This document shows positions 6,805 through 15,435 of a DNA stretch of 64,000 nt, piece by piece. Position 1 is the stretch's first letter; every line of letters starts with the position of its first letter. The DNA is from an uncultured Aquimarina sp. (lineage in GTDB: Bacteria > Bacteroidota > Bacteroidia > Flavobacteriales > Flavobacteriaceae): the NCBI GenBank assembly GCA_947498785.1, contig CANMLS010000008.1, positions 1 through 64,000 on the forward strand, read 5' to 3'. A program made the translations under genes and the position numbers. The notes under the pieces were generated by a model that saw nothing but the letters and a program-made list of their open reading frames with translations, was not told the origin of the DNA and searched no databases.

Positions 6805-9003
6805 TTATTCTACATCTTCTTTACTTCCTAATAATGTAAAATCTAAGTGCCTTTTTATAAGATCAGCGTTTTTTACTTTTACATATACCTCATCTCCCAA
6901 TTGGTAAACTTTTTTGGTATGTTCTCCAATCACAGCATATTCGTCTTGATCAAAAACATAGTGATCTCCACTCATATCCTTAAGACGAATCATACCTTCA
7001 CATTTATTAGAGATTATTTCTACATAAATACCCCATTCTGTTACTCCAGAAATTACTCCTAAAAACTGTTCATCTTCATGATCTTTCATAAATTTTATCT
7101 GCATAAACTTTATAGAATCACGTTCTGCACTGGCAGCAAGGTTTTCCATACTACTGCTATGATTACATTTTTCTTCATACTCATCTTCTGAAGCAGATTT
7201 TCCTTTGTCCAGATAATATTGTAGCAAACGGTGTGCCATAACATCAGGATACCTTCGTATAGGTGATGTAAAATGAGAGTAATAATCAAACGCTAAACCA
7301 TAATGTCCAATATTATGAGTCGTATATTCTGCTTTACTCATACTTCGAATTGCCAATGTATCTACCAAGTTTTGTTCTTTTTTACCTTGAACATCTTTTA
7401 ATAGTCCATTTAATGATTGTGTTGTTGTCTTTCTATCTCTAAGATCAAGTTTGTATCCAAATCTACCAATGATATTTTGTAATGCTGCTAATTTCTCATC
7501 ATTTGGCTCATCATGAACTCTATAAATAAACGTTTTTTTAGGAGATTGCTTTCCTATGAATTCTGCGACCTTTTTATTAGCAAGTAACATAAACTCCTCA
7601 ATAAGTTTATTTGCGTCCTTAGAAGTCTTAAAAAACACTCCTACGGGTTCACTATCTTCATTTAGAGTAAACTTTACTTCTACTTTATCAAAAGAAATAG
7701 CACCTGCTCCCATTCGTTTAGTTCTCATAATCTTGGCGAGATCATCCATTTTCAATACAGCATCAGCTATTTTTTGATCGGTCTTATACTGTTTTCCTGT
7801 AAGTGAAATCTCTGCTGGAATTACATTCTTACCACTTTCAATAATATGTTGCGCTTCTTCGTATGCAAATCTAGCATCAGAATAAGTCGCAGTTCTTCCG
7901 AACCATTGGTTTTTAATTTCTGCTTTATCATTTAATTCAAATACAGCAGAAAATGTATATTTCTCTTCATTTGGTCTTAGTGAACATGCATTATTTGATA
8001 AAACTTCTGGTAGCATGGGTACTACTCTATCCACCAAATATATAGATGTTGCTCTTTCATATGCTTCGTCATCCAGTATTGTTCCTGGTTTTACATAATG
8101 AGATACATCTGCAATATGAATTCCTATCTCATAATTACCATTATCCAAAACTTCAAATGATAATGCATCATCAAAATCTTTAGCATCCTTTGGATCAATG
8201 GTAAATGTAAGTGTTTTTCGCATATCCCTACGATTCTCCACTTCAGATTCCTGAATAGAAGTATCTAATGTATTTGCATATTTTTCTACTTCTTCAGGAA
8301 ATTCATATGGTAATCCATATTGTGCTAATATTGAATGAATCTCGGTATTATGCTCTCCTGGTTTACCAAGTACATTTACTACTTTTCCAAAAGGAGAATC
8401 TGCTTTTTCTGGCCAATCTTCTAGGCTAACTAATACTTTATCACCATGTTCTGCTTTTCCAATTTTATTTTTAGGAATGAAAATATCAGTATACATTCTA
8501 GAATCCTGCATATTAACAAAAGCATAATTTTTTTGAATCTCGATTACACCAACAAATTCATTTTTCTTACGTGATATAATTTTAGAAATTTCTCCTTCAC
8601 TTTTTCCTCTTCTTTTTCTACGATATATATATACCTCTACTTCATCTCCATGCAAAGCTTTGTTTAGATTATTATTAGGTATAAAAATATCATCTTCAAG
8701 GTCCTTAACAATCACGTATCCCGTACCTTTAGAAGTAATTTCTAAAATCCCTGTATAAGTATTTATGTTTGGGATTAATTTAAATTTTCCTCTTTCTACT
8801 TCTTCAATTTGCTTTTTTGCAGCTAACTGGGCTAACTTCTTAATAATTTGATTTCTACTACTAGCATCATCCACACCAAATTTTGCGGCAATCTGTTTAT
8901 AATTAAAACTTTTATTGGATTCTGACTTTAATATTTTGAGTATTCCTTGGGTAATATTCTCTATTTTTGGAGATTTTTTTCTTCTTCTACTCTTTCTTTT
9001 CAT
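6805..9003 (-). CDS. rnr: Ribonuclease R
   Basis: A 732-residue 3'-to-5' exoribonuclease that degrades structured RNA and takes part in RNA quality control. A winged-helix-like N-terminal region (about 15-75) is followed by two cold-shock domains (about 80-215), the RNB catalytic domain, and a C-terminal S1 domain (about 655-725). The four metal-binding aspartates are seen as D270, D276, D278 and D279 in TIDPKDAKDFDDAL, with the same spacing as in RNase II. The N terminus is strongly basic (KRKSRRRKKSPK). On the minus strand a TACTTTTA box about 23 bp before the start could be the promoter. Confidence 0.96.
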   Translation of the reverse strand: MKRKSRRRKKSPKIENITQGILKILKSESNKSFNYKQIAAKFGVDDASSRNQIIKKLAQLAAKKQIEEVERGKFKLIPNINTYTGILEITSKGTGYVIVKDLEDDIFIPNNNLNKALHGDEVEVYIYRRKRRGKSEGEISKIISRKKNEFVGVIEIQKNYAFVNMQDSRMYTDIFIPKNKIGKAEHGDKVLVSLEDWPEKADSPFGKVVNVLGKPGEHNTEIHSILAQYGLPYEFPEEVEKYANTLDTSIQESEVENRRDMRKTLTFTIDPKDAKDFDDALSFEVLDNGNYEIGIHIADVSHYVKPGTILDDEAYERATSIYLVDRVVPMLPEVLSNNACSLRPNEEKYTFSAVFELNDKAEIKNQWFGRTATYSDARFAYEEAQHIIESGKNVIPAEISLTGKQYKTDQKIADAVLKMDDLAKIMRTKRMGAGAISFDKVEVKFTLNEDSEPVGVFFKTSKDANKLIEEFMLLANKKVAEFIGKQSPKKTFIYRVHDEPNDEKLAALQNIIGRFGYKLDLRDRKTTTQSLNGLLKDVQGKKEQNLVDTLAIRSMSKAEYTTHNIGHYGLAFDYYSHFTSPIRRYPDVMAHRLLQYYLDKGKSASEDEYEEKCNHSSSMENLAASAERDSIKFMQIKFMKDHEDEQFLGVISGVTEWGIYVEIISNKCEGMIRLKDMSGDHYVFDQDEYAVIGEHTKKVYQLGDEVYVKVKNADLIKRHLDFTLLGSKEDVE

Positions 9004-9241
9004 TAATATCTATTCTATATATTTATGATAAAAGTACAGCTTATCTTTTAACATTAATAGTTTTGGTATTAAACTTTTATTAATCTACACAAGATACAAC
9101 CGTTTATATCTAATAAATTATAGTAGCTATAAATCAAACTATTACAATATTGTTTTTAAAAAAAAGTGATAATTTTTCTTAAAATTTACTTAATTTTAAT
9201 ACACTAGGACGATCTTTTATTCGTTAAGTATTTGTTGAGGT

Positions 9242-9421
9242 ATGAATAAAATCAAGAAAATACATAAGATTATAGTGTTTTTTGTTCTAATTTTTTTATT
9301 AGGTATTTATTCTTTTACCCTGTATATAAATAACACCATAGATCAAAAAAAAGATACTTTGGATGAGTCTGAAATAGACAGTTCTATAAAAATTGATCGT
9401 GAAGCTACTCAAATCAATTAA
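9242..9421 (+). CDS. Small single-pass membrane protein (59 aa)
   Basis: A 59-codon frame starting MNKIKKIHKI with one strong hydrophobic segment (about 10-30, I-V-F-F-V-L-I-F-L-L-G-I-Y-S-F) and a hydrophilic, acidic tail (K-K-D-T-L-D-E-S-E-I-D). The positive N terminus predicts the tail outside the cytoplasm. A purine-rich GAGG precedes the ATG. No family is recognised. It is supported by composition and topology only and sits in an otherwise empty gap between rnr and the DUF2007 gene. Confidence 0.5.
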   Translation: MNKIKKIHKIIVFFVLIFLLGIYSFTLYINNTIDQKKDTLDESEIDSSIKIDREATQIN

Positions 9422-9524
9422 TTACTCTTCCATTATAATTACTTACATTATCTTATTATCAATATAATAGTTATATCGTATTTTGTATATTGTAAATAGA
9501 CTACAATCAAGGAAAAACTATTAA

Positions 9525-9764
9525 ATGAAAGATTTTGTTATCATTAAAACGTATACCTATCCTTTTGAGTATACAGTATTAAGGCACCTTCTAGATCAAG
9601 AAGGTATTTCTTATTTTTTCGAAAATGAAACAATGATAGGAGTTTTTCCCTTTTACTCTAATGCTCTGGGAGGTATTAACCTTAAGATTCATAAAAAAGA
9701 CAAACAAAGAGTACTTCAAATTATAAACGATCTAAATACTAATTCTCATCTAACAATAGTATAA
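9525..9764 (+). CDS. DUF2007 family protein (79 aa)
   Basis: A small cytoplasmic alpha/beta protein. It starts MKDFVIIKTYTYPFEYTVLR and continues H-L-L-D-Q-E-G-I-S-Y-F-F-E-N, with a closing helix K-D-K-Q-R-V-L-Q-I-I-N-D-L. The order (beta strand, helix of the form '..E...+..L...GI', strand, a Gly-containing loop, strand, helix) fits DUF2007, often labelled putative signal-transducing protein and similar in fold to GlnB-like ferredoxin-type domains. No experimental function is known to me. It appears monocistronic. Confidence 0.75.
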   Translation: MKDFVIIKTYTYPFEYTVLRHLLDQEGISYFFENETMIGVFPFYSNALGGINLKIHKKDKQRVLQIINDLNTNSHLTIV

Positions 9765-10266
9765 TTTTTTAAATATACTATATCTTCTAATTTAAAACAG
9801 TTGTCAACATATATTATATATATCTTTTTCTTTTTTTAAAATTTAAAATTAATAATGATGATTATAATGTACTGTGGATAGCGGTATAACTTTTTTGAAT
9901 TTTATTTGCTTTTTAAGTAATATCAAATTTTCAGAAACATATAAACAGGATATAAGTATACTAATGGGTTGAAAATGTTCTAAAAGTAAAATTTAATTAA
10001 CAGTTGTTAATAGCTTATACAAACATAAAAACTTTAATATTATTACGGTAAAACCATAGTTTATAACATTAAGATAATACATGAAAACTTATACAAAAAA
10101 AGCTAAGTTAAAATTTTGATTTGTTGTCTGCTTCGCTGTATTCTAATAAAAATTAATATTACCAAAAAAAGTTTCTGAATTTTAAGAACTATTTATACAC
10201 ATCCTATGTTAACAGAAGGTTATGGGTTATTAACATTAAGGTAATATTGGTTTAAATTATTGATTT
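9765..10266. other. Non-coding AT-rich gap with DnaA-box-like words
   Basis: About 500 bases without a credible gene. One exact DnaA-box-type word TTATACACA lies at 10193-10201. TTATACAAA occurs near 10015 and 10088, and TGTGGATAG near 9873. Related words ATAACATTAAGATAATA and TTAACATTAAGGTAATA lie near 10060 and 10229. A 21-base stretch at 9874-9894 is identical to part of the CDF gene downstream. In DNA this rich in A and T the DnaA-like words may be chance, and I do not call an origin. Confidence 0.4.
9874..9894 (+). repeat. 21-base duplicate of a piece of the CDF gene
   Basis: The 21 bases starting GTGGATAGCGG are identical to 11314-11334 inside the CDF transporter gene, where they encode part of W-V-D-S-G-I-T-F. 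Flanking sequence is not clearly alike. It may be a remnant of a decayed gene copy or a short conversion tract. Confidence 0.6.
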
Positions 10267-10301
10267 TTTGAAGTTTACTTTTTTAGATTGAATTATCTTT
10301 G
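10267..10301 (+). promoter_or_regulatory. Promoter of the rpiB operon, decides its start
   Basis: TTTG (10267-10270), a 23-bp spacer, then TATCTTTG (10294-10301), which matches TTTG-N17-23-TAnnTTTG. The open frame extends up to a TTG at 10288, in front of the -7 box, so the ATG at 10327 must be the real start. Confidence 0.7.
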
Positions 10302-10326
10302 TCTAAATAATGAAATCAACGAAAAA

Positions 10327-10761
10327 ATGAAAATAGCTATTGGAAATGATCACGCAGGAACCGAATATAAATTTGCAATTGCATCATATCTGGAATCTAA
10401 AGGTATAGAAGTTATAAATCATGGAACTAATAATAATTCTAGTGTGGATTATCCTGATTTTGTTCATCCCGTTGCAAAAGATGTTGATGAAGAGAAAGTT
10501 AATTTTGGAATTTTAATTTGTGGAAGTGGAAACGGAGTTGCAATGACGGCCAATAAATATACAAATGTTCGTGCTGGACTTTGTTGGACAAAGGAGATTA
10601 CAGAACTAACAAGGTTACATAATAATGCAAACATCGTATGTATTCCAGCAAGATTTACATCACAACCTCAAGCTATTGAAATAGTTAAGACTTTTTTAGA
10701 AACCGAATTTGAAGGGGGTAGACATTTAAACAGAGTAAATAAGATACCAATGTGTATATAA
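10327..10761 (+). CDS. rpiB: Ribose-5-phosphate isomerase B
   Basis: A RpiB/LacA/LacB family isomerase, interconverting ribose 5-phosphate and ribulose 5-phosphate in the pentose phosphate pathway. Starting at the ATG, the 144-residue protein reads MKIAIGNDHAGTEYKF, with the conserved D-H-A-G, the Y-P-D-F loop, and C-G-S-G-N-G-V-A-M-T-A-N-K (the cysteine is the usual general base). R-A-G-L-C-W and the helix N-N-A-N-I-V-C-I-P-A-R also fit. It is first in a tight run (3 bp to the CDF gene, then 5 bp to the ElaA-like gene), so the three are probably one operon. Confidence 0.95.
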   Translation: MKIAIGNDHAGTEYKFAIASYLESKGIEVINHGTNNNSSVDYPDFVHPVAKDVDEEKVNFGILICGSGNGVAMTANKYTNVRAGLCWTKEITELTRLHNNANIVCIPARFTSQPQAIEIVKTFLETEFEGGRHLNRVNKIPMCI

Positions 10762-10764
10762 AAT

Positions 10765-11682
10765 ATGAGAGATAATCACGCTCATAATCATTCGCATTCT
10801 GATCATGAACTTACTGGGCGTAATTTATTATTTTCTATTTTTGTAAATATAGGTATTACCATAGCACAGAGTATAGGTGGGTCGTTATCAGGAAGCCTAT
10901 CTCTATTATCAGATGCTCTTCATAATTTTAGTGATGTAGTTTCACTACTTGTCAGTTATTTTGCTAGTAGGCTAGCCAAGAAAGAAGCATCGATTAAAAG
11001 AACGTTTGGTTTTAAAAGAGCCGAAATTATGGCAGCATTTATAAATGCTGCTTTATTGATTATAATAGCTATAATACTTATTTTTGAAGCAATAGAAAGG
11101 TTACAAAATCCACATAAAATAAACACAAATATTATAATAATACTTTCTATAGTTGCGATTTTTGGAAATGGATTAAGTGTATTACTTCTAAAACGTGACA
11201 GTAAAGTAAATATGAATATGCGGTCTGCATATTTACATCTTATTACTGATTTAATGGCATCAATAGCAGTTTTGATAGGAGGATTGTTAATGAAACATTA
11301 TCAACTATTTTGGGTGGATAGCGGTATAACTTTTGCCATTGCAATTTATCTGATTGTAGTAGGCTATGATCTATTAATAAGATCATTTAAAGTATTGATG
11401 TTGTATACTCCTGATACTATAGAAGTAAAGGAAATCGTAGACATAATTAGTGCACTACCAAAAATTAAAAGTATTCATCATATTCATGTCTGGCAACTTA
11501 ATGAAGTAGAAACACATTTAGAAGCTCATATAGATTTTGATAGTGATATACAGGTTTCAGAGTTTGGAGAGGTATTACATACTATAGAGGATGTTCTTAG
11601 GGATAAATTTGGAATTAATCATGTTACACTTCAACCCGAATATGGTAAAGAAGATAATAAAGATATTATTGTACAAGACTAA
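10765..11682 (+). CDS. Cation diffusion facilitator (Zn2+/divalent metal exporter)
   Basis: A 305-residue CDF-family transporter. A His-rich N terminus (H-A-H-N-H-S-H-S-D-H) precedes six membrane segments. The metal site appears as S-D-A-L-H-N-F-S-D in segment 2 and H-L-I-T-D in segment 5. The C-terminal cytoplasmic domain contains I-H-H-I-H-V-W-Q-L and H-V-T-L-Q-P-E-Y, typical of the CzcD/ZitB branch exporting Zn2+, Co2+ or Cd2+ in exchange for protons. It follows rpiB by 3 bp, and no metal-responsive regulator is next to it. A 21-base segment is duplicated at 9874. Confidence 0.93.
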   Translation: MRDNHAHNHSHSDHELTGRNLLFSIFVNIGITIAQSIGGSLSGSLSLLSDALHNFSDVVSLLVSYFASRLAKKEASIKRTFGFKRAEIMAAFINAALLIIIAIILIFEAIERLQNPHKINTNIIIILSIVAIFGNGLSVLLLKRDSKVNMNMRSAYLHLITDLMASIAVLIGGLLMKHYQLFWVDSGITFAIAIYLIVVGYDLLIRSFKVLMLYTPDTIEVKEIVDIISALPKIKSIHHIHVWQLNEVETHLEAHIDFDSDIQVSEFGEVLHTIEDVLRDKFGINHVTLQPEYGKEDNKDIIVQD

Positions 11683-11687
11683 AGAAA

Positions 11688-12131
11688 ATGAATATTAAGT
11701 TTGAAATTAAACGGTTTGATGAACTTTCAACAATAGAAATATATAATATTTTGCGCTTGCGAGCTGAGGTTTTTATTGTAGAACAAGATTGTGTGTATCG
11801 AGATATTGATAATAAAGATCAAAAAGCACTTCATGTTATAGGGTGGAAAAATGAAAATATAGTTGCGTATGCTAGATTATTTGATGCTGGTGATTATTTT
11901 GAAAAAGCAAGTATAGGAAGAGTAGTTGTTTCTAAAAATGAAAGACAATTTGGATATGGTCACGATCTAATAAAAACTAGTATCAATGCTATAGAAATAC
12001 ATTATAATACAAAAGAGATTAAGATATCGGCTCAAACCTATCTAAAAAAATTCTACGAAACCCATAACTTTAAAATGATAGGTGACGGATACTTAGAAGA
12101 CGGAATTCCTCATATTAACATGATAATTTAA
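11688..12131 (+). CDS. ElaA-like GNAT acetyltransferase
   Basis: A 147-residue GNAT-fold protein. The N-terminal pattern L-R-L-R-A-E-V-F-I-V-E-Q (about 22-33) followed by Y-R-D-I-D-N-K-D and H-V-I-G is characteristic of the ElaA subgroup. The acetyl-CoA loop is recognisable as I-G-R-V-V-V-S-K-N-E-R-Q-F-G-Y-G-H-D-L (about 84-103), followed by the Q-T-Y-L-K-K-F-Y-E element. Substrate unknown. It is the last gene of the rpiB operon, 5 bp after the CDF gene. Confidence 0.85.
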   Translation: MNIKFEIKRFDELSTIEIYNILRLRAEVFIVEQDCVYRDIDNKDQKALHVIGWKNENIVAYARLFDAGDYFEKASIGRVVVSKNERQFGYGHDLIKTSINAIEIHYNTKEIKISAQTYLKKFYETHNFKMIGDGYLEDGIPHINMII

Positions 12132-12217
12132 TCCTTCTTATGGGCTTACTTCCCATAGGCTTGCTACTTGGCTATTGATTATATATTCACTACTGTTTTA
12201 TAATGTAGTATAAATAT

Positions 12218-12250
12218 TATATATTAGTTGACTTAATCAACTAATATATA
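12218..12250. promoter_or_regulatory. MarR-type operator, 14-bp perfect inverted repeat
   Basis: Two perfect 14-base arms (12218-12231 and 12237-12250) flank a 5-base spacer. The core is TAGTTGA-n5-TCAACTA, typical of MarR-family operators. The site ends 3 bp before the ATG of the MarR-GNAT gene, so bound regulator would block its own transcription or translation start. No terminator T-run follows. Confidence 0.7.
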
Positions 12251-12253
12251 TTT

Positions 12254-13174
12254 ATGCATAAAACACACATTAATAGAATAAGAAAATTTAATAGATTCTA
12301 TACCAATATAATAGGTCTTTTAGATACTCATATTTTAGACAGTAAATATTCATTGCCAGAGGCTAGGATTATGTTTGAAATTTACCACAATCCTGATTTT
12401 ACAGCATCAGACATAATTAAGCTTTTGGATATTGATAAAGGGTACTTAAGCCGTATCTTAAAACGTTTCGAAAAACAAAAATTAATTTTCAAAACTGTCT
12501 CTCTAGTCGATAAACGAGTTTTTAAACTACAACTAACCAAATTAGGAAAAAAAGAATTTCTAAAACTTAATACTGATTCTGAAAATCAGTTGAAAAGAAT
12601 ATTTGAACATTTATCTCCTATGGAGTCACAAACACTTCTACAAAATATGGAATCCATAAAAATATTATCAGATAAGTCAAAGATAACTCTTGATGATATA
12701 AAGATAAGAACACATTTAAAACCTGGAGATATGGGCTTTATTATACATAGGCACGGAAAACTATATGCTGAGGAACTTCAGTATGGGCTTTCTTTTGAAA
12801 CTTATGTAGCAAGTGGTATTCTTGAATTCTATAAGTCATATGATTCAGATAAAGAACGTGTTTGGGTTTGTGAACACAACGATCAAATAATTGGATTTCT
12901 TTTGCTTAAGAAAAGAGAAAATAACAGTGCTCAGCTACGCTATTTTTATCTAGAAAAAAAATATAGGGGTATTGGTCTAGGTGGAAAACTAATTCGATTA
13001 TTTATGGAATTTTTTCACTCTTGTGGTTATTCATCATGCTATTTATGGACCGCAAATGGATTAGAGACAGCTGCTTCGCTATATCTAAAGAATGGTTTTA
13101 AGTTAACAAAAGAAATAAGTTCAACAACTTTTGGAAAACCCGTAACAGAAAGAAGATATGATTTGTATAACTAA
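12254..13174 (+). CDS. MarR-type regulator fused to a GNAT acetyltransferase
   Basis: A 306-residue two-domain protein. Residues about 1-145 form a MarR-like winged helix: the recognition region is F-T-A-S-D-I-I-K-L-L-D-I-D-K-G-Y-L-S-R-I-L-K-R-F-E and the wing is T-V-S-L-V-D-K-R-V-F-K-L-Q-L-T-K-L-G. Residues about 155-305 form a GNAT domain with the CoA loop Y-R-G-I-G-L-G-G-K-L and C-Y-L-W-T-A. This fusion is a known database architecture whose ligand is rarely established. A palindromic operator directly in front of the ATG suggests self-control. The ATG at 12254 lies just past it. Confidence 0.9.
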   Translation: MHKTHINRIRKFNRFYTNIIGLLDTHILDSKYSLPEARIMFEIYHNPDFTASDIIKLLDIDKGYLSRILKRFEKQKLIFKTVSLVDKRVFKLQLTKLGKKEFLKLNTDSENQLKRIFEHLSPMESQTLLQNMESIKILSDKSKITLDDIKIRTHLKPGDMGFIIHRHGKLYAEELQYGLSFETYVASGILEFYKSYDSDKERVWVCEHNDQIIGFLLLKKRENNSAQLRYFYLEKKYRGIGLGGKLIRLFMEFFHSCGYSSCYLWTANGLETAASLYLKNGFKLTKEISSTTFGKPVTERRYDLYN

Positions 13175-13303
13175 TTTAAGTTTTATACCATATTTTTATA
13201 ATAAAGCTGAGAAATTTAATTTACTCAATTTAATGGTTCGTTAAAAATTTGCATCATTTTAAAAGGACACAGATAATGATTCTATCACAAAGGATAAGAT
13301 TAT

Positions 13304-14926
13304 TTATTTCAAAATTTCGGCATACTTTTTTGTATTGTTAAGGATTTCCCGACTTTTAGCAACTTCAGGGTTGTGAGTTACATAATAATCATATAACCCT
13401 TCGCGATAGAAGTAGCGCTTGATAATCTCATCTGTAAGTAAATTAACAATCTCTTTTTTATGTCTATCTAATGCCGTTTGTTTAGAAGCGTTTATAGAAG
13501 TAATTAAAGCATTATAGGAAGTATTTATACCTTGATCTAATTTTTCACGTTCAGCGGTTTTAAGTGCTTTTTCAAATGCTTTTTCGGTTTCAGTTTCAAA
13601 ATTAAAATCACTTTGTTTCACAAATTTTTTAAATGCTTCATAATCACTATCGGTAAATTTAAAGTCGTTAGATTTTTCTAATTTATGAGTATAATAATAC
13701 TTTGTAGCATACCCAAAAATAGCATCTGATTTTAATAAAGCTGTGGTTATTTTACTGAATTTAGAAGTTTCTAACTCAATATCTGGCTGTATACCTCCAC
13801 CGTCATATACGGTTCTTCCGTTTTTAGTTTTAAATGCTTTAAAATCTTGCTCATCAATACGAACAGCGTTATTGTTTTTATCTCGGTTCCAATAATCCAG
13901 AGCTTGGATACATCTACCACTTGGTGTATAATAGCGAGAAATAGTAATTTTTAACTGGGTCCCATAGGTTAATTTTTTTGGTCTTTGTACTAATCCTTTT
14001 CCAAAACTTCTGGCACCAATAACCACACCTCTGTCTAAATCCTGTATGCTTCCGGCTACAATCTCACTAGCAGAAGCACTTCGACCATTTACCAACACAA
14101 CCAAAGGTATCTGAGTGTCAATAGGCTCTCGTTTGGTCAAATATTCTTTATTATACTTTTTTACAACCGACTTGGTGGTGGTGATAAGCTCTCCTTTAGG
14201 AACAAAAATATTAGTAACATTTATGGCTTCACTTAATAAACCACCAGGATTACCTCTTAAATCTAGAACTAGTTTATCGGCACCTTTGGCCTTTAAATCA
14301 TTTAAAGCATCAATGGTTTCACTAGAAGCTTTATTATTAAATTTTGATAATACAATATATCCAGTATTATCATCAAGCAGTGTATAAAAAGGAACAGCAT
14401 CTACTTCTATTTCTTCTCTGGTAAGCACAGTAGCTTTACTTTGTCCTTGCCTGGTATAGATGATATTCACTTTAGTGCCACTAGCCCCTTTTAGAAGCTC
14501 TCCTGCGTCTTCTTTAAAATCTGCTACTTTGATATCTCCTATTTGTATAATTTCGTCTCCTGCCTTAAGACCAGCTTTATCTGCTGGGTAATTTTTATAA
14601 GGCTCAACAATAATGATTTTATCTTTTATGGTCTTTACAGAAGCTCCAATGCCTGTGTACTCTCCCGCATTACGAATTTTTGAAGCTTCAACATCTTGTT
14701 CATTCCAATATTTTGTATACGGATCTAGATCGTCTAACATAGCTTTGATTGCTGTGTCCATCAATTCTGCAGGATTGGTTTCATCAACATAATTCATGTT
14801 TAATTCTTTAAACATTGTAGTGAAAATCTCGATCTGTTTTGCAATTTCAAAAAAATCTGATTTAAAACTAACCGTAGATAATAAAACAATAACAGCAATG
14901 GCAAGGTAGATGACTCTCTTCTTCAT
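13304..14926 (-). CDS. C-terminal processing peptidase, S41 family
   Basis: A 540-residue periplasmic S41A (CtpA-like) serine protease. The N-terminal membrane or signal segment (MKKRVIYLAIAVIVLLSTVSF) is followed by the S41 N-terminal helical region, a PDZ domain (about 85-160, G-I-G-A-S-V-K-T, then D-K-A-G-L-K-A-G-D-E-I), and the catalytic core with R-S-A-S-A-S-E-I-V-A-G-S (nucleophile Ser) and the Lys in F-G-K-G-L-V-Q. The C-terminal 160 residues are helical. The frame opens 10 codons earlier with a TTG (14956), but the ATG at 14926 starts directly at the signal segment and is preferred. It lies 48 bp after rnpA. Confidence 0.93.
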   Translation of the reverse strand: MKKRVIYLAIAVIVLLSTVSFKSDFFEIAKQIEIFTTMFKELNMNYVDETNPAELMDTAIKAMLDDLDPYTKYWNEQDVEASKIRNAGEYTGIGASVKTIKDKIIIVEPYKNYPADKAGLKAGDEIIQIGDIKVADFKEDAGELLKGASGTKVNIIYTRQGQSKATVLTREEIEVDAVPFYTLLDDNTGYIVLSKFNNKASSETIDALNDLKAKGADKLVLDLRGNPGGLLSEAINVTNIFVPKGELITTTKSVVKKYNKEYLTKREPIDTQIPLVVLVNGRSASASEIVAGSIQDLDRGVVIGARSFGKGLVQRPKKLTYGTQLKITISRYYTPSGRCIQALDYWNRDKNNNAVRIDEQDFKAFKTKNGRTVYDGGGIQPDIELETSKFSKITTALLKSDAIFGYATKYYYTHKLEKSNDFKFTDSDYEAFKKFVKQSDFNFETETEKAFEKALKTAEREKLDQGINTSYNALITSINASKQTALDRHKKEIVNLLTDEIIKRYFYREGLYDYYVTHNPEVAKSREILNNTKKYAEILK

Positions 14927-14974
14927 AAGTGTTTTTTTAATATATAAATCTTGCAAACGATATAATGATAATCA

Positions 14975-15358
14975 TTATTTTGGTGCGATCTCCTGTTTAA
15001 TAAATTTTTGTAAAATTCCTTTTATTTTTGATTCAATTAATGAATACTCTGGTATTTCTTTACCCGAATATAAAAACATAAAAGTGAATTGATGCGTAGT
15101 GTTGGGTACAATATACTTATTTTTTCTATAACTTTCGCGCAATAAACGCTTTATATGATTGCGGTCTACGGCATTTTTAAAATGTCGTTTACTTACCGAT
15201 ATGCCTGTTTTTATTGTCACATTCTGTTGGATGATGGATTTTCTATATACTAACCGAATAGGGTATTTTGAGATAGATTTTCCTTCAGAGAAAAGCAATT
15301 CTATCTCTTTTTTACTTTTTAACTTCTCTTTTTTGTTAAAAGTTGCCTTCATTGGCAT
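14975..15358 (-). CDS. rnpA: Ribonuclease P protein component
   Basis: The 127-residue basic protein subunit of RNase P, which helps the RNA subunit remove 5' leaders from tRNA precursors. The family signature is clear: K-S-K-K-E-I-E-L-L-F-S-E-G near the start and the RNR-type motif D-R-N-H-I-K-R-L-L-R-E-S-Y-R (about 77-90). There is no rpmH next to it, which differs from the rpmH-rnpA pairing of many bacteria. Start MPMKATFNKK; the second Met is also possible. It probably shares a transcript with the S41 protease gene. Confidence 0.95.
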   Translation of the reverse strand: MPMKATFNKKEKLKSKKEIELLFSEGKSISKYPIRLVYRKSIIQQNVTIKTGISVSKRHFKNAVDRNHIKRLLRESYRKNKYIVPNTTHQFTFMFLYSGKEIPEYSLIESKIKGILQKFIKQEIAPK

Positions 15359-15384
15359 TAAATGTAGTGAATTATACTATCTCG

Positions 15385-15411
15385 ATAAAAAAACCGGCTT
15401 TAAAGCCGGTT
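15385..15411 (-). terminator. Terminator of the M1 peptidase cluster
   Basis: The 20-bp perfect palindrome AACCGGCTTTAAAGCCGGTT (15392-15411) is followed on the minus strand by a run of seven T. It lies 25 bp after the end of the M1 peptidase gene and before rnpA. Confidence 0.85.
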
Positions 15412-15435
15412 CTTCTATAAAAATTCTTTTATAAA

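Noticed and set aside
9765..10266. Replication origin
   Set aside because: Only one exact DnaA-type word, no clear cluster with ordered spacing, and dnaA is not in the window.
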